A stretch of DNA of 12,202 nt from Thiomicrospira sp. UBA5634 (GTDB lineage Bacteria > Pseudomonadota > Gammaproteobacteria > Thiomicrospirales > Thiomicrospiraceae). The notes under the pieces are model-generated. The model was not told the DNA's origin, did not search any database, and was given only the letters and a program-made list of their open reading frames with translations. Positions 6,384 to 11,538 of this stretch are shown here, one piece after another (position 1 is the stretch's first letter; each line of letters starts with the position of its first letter). Both the position numbers and the translations under genes were made by a program. The stretch is taken from positions 1 to 12,202 of the forward strand of contig DIJW01000201.1 in NCBI GenBank assembly GCA_002421475.1, written 5' to 3'.

Positions 6384-7367
6384 CTAACCGACATACCAAT
6401 TCGATAAAGAATAGAATAAAGGAATACCCACCACTACATTAAATGGAAAGGTAATCCCCAAAGCCAGCGTCAAGTAATAAGACGGATTTGCCTCAGGCAC
6501 GCCAAAACGCATCGCCGGCGGTACCGCAATATAGGAGGCGCTAGCCGCCAAAATCGCCACCAACAAAGTACCGCCTACACTAAACCCGAGTAAGCTCGCA
6601 CCAACAAAAATTCCAAGTAACCCGCCGATCATCGGCATCACGATACCAAACGCCACCAATACCATGCCGACTTTTTTAAATGCGCCCATTCGACGTGCCG
6701 CCTCAATCCCCATATCAAGTAGGAACAAACACAGCACCCCCATAAAAATCTCATGCGAGAAAGGGAAAACTTTTTCCATCGCCGCTTCAGGTGCCACGGC
6801 CCCTACTACCATTGCGCCCAATAACAAAATCACATAACCGTTAGTTAACGCTTCATGCATCAGGGGTTTCCACTCGGTCACACTCGCCGAACCATCACCA
6901 TTTTTTTCCATTTCCTTGCGAGCCAATGCCGCTAACAGCAACCCAATCACAATTGCCGGGGTTTCCATCACCACCATCATAATAATCGGATAGGTTTCGT
7001 GACTGACATTGAGTGCCTCCAAAAAGGCCACCGCCGTTAGAAACGTCGCCGCACTCACCGAACCATAATGCGCTGAAATTGCCGCCGCATTCATACGGTC
7101 AATCCGATTACGAAAACGTAACAGGCTATATCCGATTAACGGCATCGTAAACCCCAGCACCAATGCCCAAAAAATAGACTGTACTGCAACCGTCAAATCA
7201 GCTTGCGCTAATGCCGCACCACCTTTTAGTCCTATCGCCATTAACAAATACAGGGAAATGCCTTTTGACATTCCTTCGGGAAACTTCAAATCCGACTTCA
7301 CTAAGCGTGCAAACACGCCCAGGGCGAAAAACAACACCGCCGGAATTAGTAAACTGTCTAGCCCCAT
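6384..7367 (-). CDS. sbtA: SbtA sodium-dependent bicarbonate transporter
   Basis: Inner-membrane Na+/HCO3- symporter that raises cytoplasmic bicarbonate for the carboxysome. The 327-residue protein has about ten hydrophobic helices in two inverted halves. Family landmarks are LMAIGLKGGAALA (about 42-54), SAHYGSVSAATFL (98-110) and METPAI (134-139) in the first half. The second half has LFLLDMGIEAARR (214-226), AASASYIAVPPAMR (274-287) and LGITFPFNV near the end. The two Ser-containing stretches (99-105 and 276-278) correspond to the bicarbonate/sodium binding site at the helix crossover. It is shorter than the roughly 370-residue cyanobacterial SbtA. Most of the shortening is in the cytoplasmic linker between the halves (about 149-170: KEMEKNGDGSAS). 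AAGGAG precedes the ATG. It is the first gene of the sbtAB-lysR cluster, directly after the cso operon terminator. Confidence 0.93.
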   Translation of the reverse strand: MGLDSLLIPAVLFFALGVFARLVKSDLKFPEGMSKGISLYLLMAIGLKGGAALAQADLTVAVQSIFWALVLGFTMPLIGYSLLRFRNRIDRMNAAAISAHYGSVSAATFLTAVAFLEALNVSHETYPIIMMVVMETPAIVIGLLLAALARKEMEKNGDGSASVTEWKPLMHEALTNGYVILLLGAMVVGAVAPEAAMEKVFPFSHEIFMGVLCLFLLDMGIEAARRMGAFKKVGMVLVAFGIVMPMIGGLLGIFVGASLLGFSVGGTLLVAILAASASYIAVPPAMRFGVPEANPSYYLTLALGITFPFNVVVGIPLFYSLSNWYVG

Positions 7368-7424
7368 TTTATTTCTCCTTCTTTTCTTCTAGGAAAAATA
7401 CTAAAGCATGGTTTGCCTTTTTAT

Positions 7425-7436
7425 AAATTGGAATTT
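7425..7436. promoter_or_regulatory. Palindrome in the sbtA leader, candidate operator
   Basis: AAATT-GG-AATTT is a perfect 5-bp inverted repeat around GG (7425-7429 and 7432-7436), lying between the candidate sbtA promoter and its ribosome-binding site. It resembles the AT-rich dyads bound by LysR proteins but does not match a strict T-N11-A box. Confidence 0.3.
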
Positions 7437-7446
7437 CAACTGGTAT

Positions 7447-7475
7447 CTATAGAAAAAACAAATACATATAACCAA
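7447..7475 (-). promoter_or_regulatory. Candidate sbtA promoter
   Basis: Read on the - strand, TTGGTT (7475-7470) is followed after 17 bases by CTATAG (7452-7447). Both hexamers are only partial matches to the housekeeping consensus, which would suit a promoter needing an activator such as the LysR protein. The whole 190-base region from the cso terminator to sbtA is AT-rich and holds no gene. Confidence 0.3.
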
Positions 7476-7484
7476 ACATCCGCT

Positions 7485-7510
7485 AAAAAAAAGGCTGACA
7501 AAGTCAGCCT
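7485..7510 (-). terminator. Intrinsic terminator of the cso operon
   Basis: On the - strand GGCTGAC (7509-7503), loop TTT, GTCAGCC (7499-7493) is followed by eight T residues (7492-7485), a textbook terminator. It separates the carboxysome operon from sbtA, which therefore needs its own promoter in the next 110 bases. Confidence 0.92.
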
Positions 7511-7556
7511 AATACATCGGTTTTAAGCGATGTAAAGATGGATGGTAAATCACCGA

Positions 7557-7760
7557 CTAATCCGGCCAAACCCGCTGACCCAAATTCACCTTAGGGATAG
7601 CTGTCGGCGGAGCCGATTCAACTTTCTCTACAGACGTTGGAACCACAGGTTGCTCAGGAACACTGTCCTCAGACCGGTTTTCATCCTGCATGACAAGCTC
7701 TGCCGGCGGGAGATCTGATTTTGTCGGCACATTTGTGCGCTTAATTTTGGTTTGAATCAT
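7557..7760 (-). CDS. Small disordered protein of unknown function ending the cso operon
   Basis: I do not recognise this 67-residue protein. The ATG at 7760 has a perfect AGGAGG ribosome-binding site, overlapping the acRAF stop, so it is surely translated. The N-terminal ten residues are basic (MIQTKIKRTN). The middle (about 17-55) is rich in Pro, Glu, Asp, Ser and Val with no predicted regular fold. The end, PKVNLGQRVWPD, is compact and contains the only tryptophan, two residues before the terminus. Low complexity plus a C-terminal Trp recalls McdB carboxysome-positioning adaptors, where a C-terminal Trp has been reported as essential. McdB proteins are larger, however, and usually sit beside the ParA-like mcdA, which is not seen here. 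It could equally be a Rubisco- or shell-binding linker peptide. An in-frame start at 7787 would overlap acRAF and is less likely. Confidence 0.8.
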   Translation of the reverse strand: MIQTKIKRTNVPTKSDLPPAELVMQDENRSEDSVPEQPVVPTSVEKVESAPPTAIPKVNLGQRVWPD

Positions 7761-7768
7761 ATTGCCTC

Positions 7769-8023
7769 CTAAGCGACTCGTCGCCAATAAGCTTTATCTA
7801 TCGCTTCAGCCAGTGCTTTTTCCTGCTCACCAAGCGAATCGGCTAATGGATAAATCACCAGACTGGCATAATCACGACCAAAACTGACATTCGGATGCAC
7901 CGCTCGCTTCTCAGATTCCTCGGCTACCTCATCCAAAAAATCACGCAAGGTTTGATAATTAGAAAAAACAAATTTCGCTTCTAAACTGTCAGGTTTAGCT
8001 CTCGTTTTCCAGAAATCACTCAT
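7769..8023 (-). CDS. acRAF: acRAF, alpha-carboxysome Rubisco assembly factor (PCD-like)
   Basis: An 84-residue protein of the pterin-4a-carbinolamine dehydratase fold that, in alpha-carboxysome operons, acts as a chaperone for form IA Rubisco. Visible are the helix LRDFLDEVAEESEKRAVHPNVSFGRDYASLVIYP, with the PCD-like HPNV...VIYPL core, and the C-terminal helix ALAEAIDKAYWRRV. True PCD enzymes carry a His-His-Pro pair; here it is Val-His-Pro, so dehydratase activity is unlikely, in line with a chaperone role. The ATG overlaps the ferritin-like gene stop (ATGA, 4 bases). The ribosome-binding site AGGGGG lies inside that gene. Position and size agree with acRAF elsewhere. Confidence 0.87.
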   Translation of the reverse strand: MSDFWKTRAKPDSLEAKFVFSNYQTLRDFLDEVAEESEKRAVHPNVSFGRDYASLVIYPLADSLGEQEKALAEAIDKAYWRRVA

Positions 8024-8565
8024 GCAAACCCCCTATTCATTTTCGGCACCGCTTGTAACCTGGCTTGATAATCCGCCGCCCATTGCTGAATACGGACTAA
8101 TTGCGCGCGTTCTTCCTCAAACAAACGGCCAAATAATTCCGCATCTTCTGCCGAGCCAACGTTGCGACTGAGTTGATAGGCCTGCTGATACAGATCAATC
8201 AACTGCTGTTCATTGATTTGGCAAACAGATAACGACTCCAATACCGACATGGCTGGCGTTGCCGGGGTTAAAATGGAACCCGCAGGTAAAGCACCTAAAT
8301 CCACCATTCTTTCGGTCAATTCGGAGGCGTGTCGAAACTCTTCATTCGCCAAAACGACAAACTCATGCGCAAAGTCCAACTCCGCACGATTTTGCGCAAG
8401 CGCTGCCTGCGCAATATATTGTTGTGCGGCGGAGAATTCCAAACTCATCGCCCTGCCCAAATAACCCAACAAGCTTGGATTCACCCCGGCTTGTCCGGCT
8501 AACTGCCGCTGACGATATTGCCCTACTCCGGCCATTACACTAGTACGTCGTATTTGATTAGGCAT
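8020..8565 (-). CDS. Bacterioferritin-like (ferritin-fold) protein of the carboxysome operon
   Basis: A 181-residue four-helix ferritin-like protein; genes of this kind are a regular but poorly explained member of cso operons. Helix A contains LEFSAAQQYIAQ (Glu43), helix B ANEEFRHASELTERM (Glu76 and His79, an ExxH pair), followed by LGALP as in bacterioferritins. Helix D has LFEEERAQLVRIQQW, where the second ExxH motif is ExxQ (Glu152, Gln155). The position next to Glu76 that carries the heme-binding Met in E. coli Bfr is Phe77, and the helix C Glu equivalent seems to be Asp124. So heme binding is unlikely and the di-iron site looks altered. A 30-residue basic N-terminal extension (IRRTS...YRQRQ) precedes the fold and could be a targeting peptide. 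GGAG lies six bases before the ATG. Confidence 0.82.
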   Translation of the reverse strand: MPNQIRRTSVMAGVGQYRQRQLAGQAGVNPSLLGYLGRAMSLEFSAAQQYIAQAALAQNRAELDFAHEFVVLANEEFRHASELTERMVDLGALPAGSILTPATPAMSVLESLSVCQINEQQLIDLYQQAYQLSRNVGSAEDAELFGRLFEEERAQLVRIQQWAADYQARLQAVPKMNRGFA

Positions 8566-8578
8566 ACGTTTCTCCTTT

Positions 8579-8603
8579 ACCGTAGCGAACTAGCCGCTAC
8601 GGT
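8579..8603 (-). promoter_or_regulatory. Strong hairpin between csoS1 and the ferritin-like gene
   Basis: ACCGTAGCG and CGCTACGGT form a perfect 9-bp stem with a 7-base loop. No T-tract follows; instead the ferritin-like gene's AAAGGAG comes straight after it. It therefore looks like an mRNA-stabilising or partial-attenuation element at the 3' end of the highly expressed shell genes rather than a full terminator. Confidence 0.65.
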
Positions 8604-8613
8604 GCCTCAAAAC

Positions 8614-8925
8614 TTAGCTGCGTGAAGCCGCGCTCGCCAAGCCGGCCTGCAACACCGGCTCCACTTCTTTGTGTGGACGCGCGATAATGTGCGCTGCTAC
8701 CAAACCGTCACCGACGCGCTCACACGCATCCGCACCGGCACGCACCGCCGCATTCACCGCGCCGGTTTCACCGCGAACCATCACAGTGACATAACCACCG
8801 CCGACAAACTCGCGGGTAATCAAACGCACTTCTGCCGCTTTGGTCATCGCATCCGCCGCTTCAATCGCCGGTACCAAACCACGTGTTTCAATCATGCCCA
8901 AGGCTATTCCGTATTCATTACTCAT
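8614..8925 (-). CDS. csoS1: CsoS1 major hexameric shell protein (second copy)
   Basis: One of the two BMC-H proteins that tile the facets of the carboxysome shell. 103 residues, a single BMC domain starting IALGMIETRGLVPAIEAAD and containing the pore loop FVGGGYVTV (about residues 39-47), with conserved RPHKEVEPVL near the end. It is almost identical to the copy at 9018-9326. Apart from residues 2-3 and a VSRD/ITRE difference before the pore, only the C-terminal tail changes (QAGLASAASRS against NGNLVKDAAK), so the two probably mix in the same facets. GGAG is eight bases before the ATG. Which of csoS1A, B or C it matches cannot be told by eye. Confidence 0.96.
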   Translation of the reverse strand: MSNEYGIALGMIETRGLVPAIEAADAMTKAAEVRLITREFVGGGYVTVMVRGETGAVNAAVRAGADACERVGDGLVAAHIIARPHKEVEPVLQAGLASAASRS

Positions 8926-8963
8926 TGTTAATTCTCCATTTCAGTAAAAAACGCTGTTGTTAG

Positions 8964-8981
8964 TTGAGTTCGTAACAGGTT
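8964..8981 (-). repeat. Leader repeat, copy 2 (before second csoS1)
   Basis: The + strand reads TTGAGTTCGTAACAGGTT, about 40-55 bases upstream of the second csoS1 start. It matches the element at 9356-9372 except for one inserted base. In the mRNA it reads AACCTGUUACGAACUCAA. A shared element before each shell gene suggests a processing, stability or translation site, or a relic of the gene duplication. Confidence 0.55.
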
Positions 8982-9017
8982 GCACTGAAAAAAACGGTTT
9001 TCTGCCGCCAAAGCGGA

Positions 9018-9326
9018 TTACTTCGCCGCATCCTTAACTAAATTGCCGTTTAAAACCGGCTCCACTTCTTTGTGCGGACGCGCAATAATGTGCGCCGCTA
9101 CCAAACCATCACCCACACGTTCACACGCATCGGCTCCGGCACGTACCGCTGCATTCACCGCACCGGTTTCGCCGCGAACCATTACAGTGACATAACCGCC
9201 ACCGACAAAATCACGTGATACTAAACGCACTTCCGCGGCTTTAGTCATGGCATCCGCCGCTTCAATCGCCGGTACCAAACCACGTGTTTCAATCATCCCT
9301 AAAGCAATGCCATACTCTGTTGTCAT
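9018..9326 (-). CDS. csoS1: CsoS1 major hexameric shell protein (first copy)
   Basis: BMC-H facet protein, 102 residues, transcribed before the other copy. It carries the same core, pore loop FVGGGYVTV and RPHKEVEPVL motif, and ends in a Lys-containing tail (NGNLVKDAAK). I chose ATG 9326 (MTTEYGIAL) because it aligns with the paralogue's start and has GGAG eight bases upstream; an upstream in-frame start at 9341 would add five residues that include the ribosome-binding site. A short 4-bp GC hairpin (9005-9016) follows its stop codon and a T7 run comes about ten bases later, perhaps causing mild attenuation between the two copies. Confidence 0.96.
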   Translation of the reverse strand: MTTEYGIALGMIETRGLVPAIEAADAMTKAAEVRLVSRDFVGGGYVTVMVRGETGAVNAAVRAGADACERVGDGLVAAHIIARPHKEVEPVLNGNLVKDAAK

Positions 9327-9355
9327 TTTCCTATCTCCCAAGTTAATGTTAAAAA

Positions 9356-9372
9356 TTGAGTTCGTAACGGTT
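9356..9372 (-). repeat. Leader repeat, copy 1 (before first csoS1)
   Basis: The + strand reads TTGAGTTCGTAACGGTT, 30-46 bases upstream of the first csoS1 start. It is the counterpart of 8964-8981. Outside this element the two leaders differ, so it stands out against the background. Confidence 0.55.
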
Positions 9373-9467
9373 AAAAAAAGTTCTTAAAACACCTAAATCC
9401 TTAAAATTATCTTGGCGTTACCGCCTGTTTGTTAAAACGCTGATGCATTTCCCCCCTCCTGCTTGAG
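9373..9467 (-). other. Intergenic leader between csoS4B and csoS1
   Basis: Gene-free AT-rich stretch, the longest gap inside the cso operon. It holds a small GC stem GGCG/CGCC (9414-9425) with a GTAA loop (GNRA type on the - strand) and several A/T runs. No convincing promoter pair was found, though an internal promoter or RNA processing site boosting csoS1 would fit, since CsoS1 is needed in far larger amounts than CsoS4. Confidence 0.4.
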
Positions 9468-9722
9468 TTAACAATCCTGTGATGACCAATCATCAATAAT
9501 GCCGCTAATCGTTAGATCCGTTAGCGTCTTATCATCGCCTGCTGCTGTTCTCGCCGCCGAAAACGCAATCGTGATGACCCAATCACCAGGCCTGGCGCCT
9601 ATCGGATCCAACGCCACAGATTCTTGACCATTCACGCCTTTTAAAACTTTAATCGGCAAATGCCCCATACCATCCAAGCGACTGGTCATGATCAAACTAT
9701 GGGTCACCTGATGGATATCCAT
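9468..9722 (-). CDS. csoS4B: CsoS4B pentameric shell vertex protein
   Basis: BMC-P (EutN/CcmL-type) protein that caps the vertices of the icosahedral shell. 84 residues: VTHSLIMTSRLDGMGHLPIKVL, then VALDPIGARPGDWVITIAFSAART and DLTISGIIDDW, the ordered signature of the family. The start ATG 9722 overlaps the csoS4A stop as TAATG, with GGGAG eight bases upstream. The in-frame start at 9737 would lie inside csoS4A and is not preferred. The glycine usual before the Ser of the GSSAAR loop is replaced (AFSAAR). It ends in Cys. Confidence 0.93.
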   Translation of the reverse strand: MDIHQVTHSLIMTSRLDGMGHLPIKVLKGVNGQESVALDPIGARPGDWVITIAFSAARTAAGDDKTLTDLTISGIIDDWSSQDC

Positions 9723-9973
9723 TAGTTGCTCTCCCAACGATCAATTATCCCGACTATCGTCAAATCGCTTGGAAACGCCTTGGTTCCGGTGGCATCACGT
9801 GCAGCGGAACTGCCCACACATAACACCCAATCACCCGGCTTACAACCGACCGGGTCAACGGCAACCTGTGGCGCAGCACCGGCTTTTTCACGCACCACCA
9901 ATAAGGGCTTATGGTCCAACGAGGCGATTCGATTGGTCGAAACCAGTGCCTTTTCTACTTGAAAAACTTTCAT
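9722..9973 (-). CDS. csoS4A: CsoS4A pentameric shell vertex protein
   Basis: Vertex-forming BMC-P protein of 83 residues, paired with CsoS4B. Motifs in order are VEKALVSTNRIASLDHKPLLVV, VAVDPVGCKPGDWVLCVGSSAARDA and DLTIVGIIDRWE. GSSAAR is the loop lining the pentamer centre. The ATG follows the csoSCA stop after one base (TGAGATG), and AAAGGGG lies upstream inside csoSCA, so translation of csoSCA, csoS4A and csoS4B is tightly linked. Confidence 0.94.
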   Translation of the reverse strand: MKVFQVEKALVSTNRIASLDHKPLLVVREKAGAAPQVAVDPVGCKPGDWVLCVGSSAARDATGTKAFPSDLTIVGIIDRWESN

Positions 9974-9974
9974 C

Positions 9975-11522
9975 TCAATGCCCCTTTGCTTCGTCCAAAC
10001 TCAGTGATGAGGCTACCTGTTCCGACGCGTTGTAACCTGTGTTATCTCGCAAGGTACACAAGGTGGCCAACTTGTTCTGTTGCGACAACTCGCTATAACG
10101 TGCATGAAGTGCGTTTTGCAAACGTAACGCTTTTTGTTCAGCTCGTTGACGCGATCCAGGAACACGTCCGTCATAATCACAACGGATAATTAATGGGATC
10201 GGTAGTCCTCTATTGAGGTTAAGCCCGCTAAATATCTTGATGCCGATATCGACATCTGCCGCCCCCTCTTCCAAGGTATCTAAATAACTGTAGTAGGTCA
10301 GGTTACGCAGCTGCACCTCTTCAAAACCGTTGCCAATGCCAATAAAACGTTCCGCATGGCCAATATCACGGTAACAGCCTTTTTCAAACTGTCTGACATA
10401 CTCAATCTGAGAAAAATTGTTCTCAATCAACCAACACAATAACGCCACCATGCCTGCCACCGGTGCGGTTCGACCATGATCTACATTCACTTGATTCACC
10501 TGCTGGCGAATCACTTGGCGTGCATGAGCCGCATCCATTCCCAACGTCATGTCGTACAGCTTGGCGGTATCAATAAAACTCGCCAAATCATGCTCTCCTA
10601 AATGGTTCGGCACATGTACCCGCAAGCTGTCATTATCGGTATTCACCCCCATCAACAAAGTGTCCACGGTGGCATTACAGCCAAAGCGATTTTCGATCGC
10701 TTGTTTAAAATCAACCAATCGTTGCTGTGCCGCACTCGCCGCCGCGTGGTCATCACTACCGTGCGCTGCACAGCCTTGATGATGCGGGTCATGGCTAGAA
10801 AAGTGATACGCCGCAATTTTTAAATAACGTGTAGGGTCTTGTGCCGCATTAGGCTCGGCCGAACAAAAACGACGATGCTCCACAAAAACCCAATTACGCA
10901 CACTTTCACTAATATCAAATAACACCCCTGCATGCGCTTTGCGTCGCACCAAGCCATAAGGCAAACGCAATACATAGCCGGTTAAATGCGCTAAGCGTCC
11001 ATCAGCACAGGGCGCCACACCTACTGCATGAAACCCCAGATCCAAAAACTTACGCATCACGGCATCTTGCTGCTGACCCTGTAACGGATCCTGCTCAAAA
11101 AACCTTCTCGACATCTTTTTAAACTGCTCGAATACGCAAAACGCATAGAGTGAAGACACATCCAATTGGCGTGTCCACGCACCTCTTAGCCAGTGCTCCG
11201 GCAATTGCAATCCCAGTTCTTGACGCACTAAAGACTGCGCTATCTCGACAAAGTTTTCTTGATATTGCTGCGCAACCAGACGTTTCAACACCGGCTCAAT
11301 GGCATCAAATGCCGCCTTAGTTTTAACCTCATAATCACGCAGCTTTTGGTTTTGCTCAGCATTCACCAACGCATGCTTGTCTGATGAAATCCGTACCGCC
11401 AGGCCTGGTTGTTCAACTTCACGCGCCTGACTCCCCACTTGCGGTATAACCCGCGCATAAGGCTTAACGCTCATCGGTTGCCATAACACAGAACGATTCG
11501 TTTTTCTTCTTAACCCGCTCAT
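9975..11522 (-). CDS. csoSCA: CsoSCA, carboxysomal carbonic anhydrase (beta-type, epsilon subclass)
   Basis: Zn enzyme inside the shell that dehydrates bicarbonate to CO2 next to Rubisco; formerly CsoS3. 515 residues, the usual size. The N-terminal ~50 residues are basic, Pro/Gln-containing and probably disordered (MSGLRRKTNRSVLW...), matching the region that binds Rubisco in Halothiobacillus. A helical domain follows (about 55-145). The catalytic domain has PCADGRL with Cys172 as zinc ligand and the Asp174-Arg176 dyad, then AAYHFSSHDPHHQGCAAHGSDD with His240 and Cys251; their spacing of 11 equals that of the known ligands. The zinc-less C-terminal domain has HAERFIGIGNGFEEVQLRNLTYYSYLDT and VGIKIFSGLNLNRGLPIPLIIR. 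The ATG at 11522 has a modest AAGG site. It lies 16 bases after csoS2. Confidence 0.96.
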   Translation of the reverse strand: MSGLRRKTNRSVLWQPMSVKPYARVIPQVGSQAREVEQPGLAVRISSDKHALVNAEQNQKLRDYEVKTKAAFDAIEPVLKRLVAQQYQENFVEIAQSLVRQELGLQLPEHWLRGAWTRQLDVSSLYAFCVFEQFKKMSRRFFEQDPLQGQQQDAVMRKFLDLGFHAVGVAPCADGRLAHLTGYVLRLPYGLVRRKAHAGVLFDISESVRNWVFVEHRRFCSAEPNAAQDPTRYLKIAAYHFSSHDPHHQGCAAHGSDDHAAASAAQQRLVDFKQAIENRFGCNATVDTLLMGVNTDNDSLRVHVPNHLGEHDLASFIDTAKLYDMTLGMDAAHARQVIRQQVNQVNVDHGRTAPVAGMVALLCWLIENNFSQIEYVRQFEKGCYRDIGHAERFIGIGNGFEEVQLRNLTYYSYLDTLEEGAADVDIGIKIFSGLNLNRGLPIPLIIRCDYDGRVPGSRQRAEQKALRLQNALHARYSELSQQNKLATLCTLRDNTGYNASEQVASSLSLDEAKGH

Positions 11523-11538
11523 TGATGAATACCTTGCT

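Noticed and set aside
7557..7787. Longer start (7787) for the 67-residue protein
   Set aside because: It overlaps the end of acRAF and ignores the perfect AGGAGG site before 7760.
8671..8931. Open frames on the + strand across csoS1, the ferritin-like gene and csoS4A (also near 8213-8543 and 9726-10035)
   Set aside because: They lie opposite strongly supported genes, and their products are odd in composition with no recognisable domain.
9005..9016. Full terminator after the first csoS1
   Set aside because: The stem is just 4 bp and the T-run begins about ten bases later, so at most mild attenuation is likely.
8926..9017. CRISPR or tandem-repeat array around the csoS1 leaders
   Set aside because: Only two copies of one short element exist, about 390 bases apart, each tied to a gene start.
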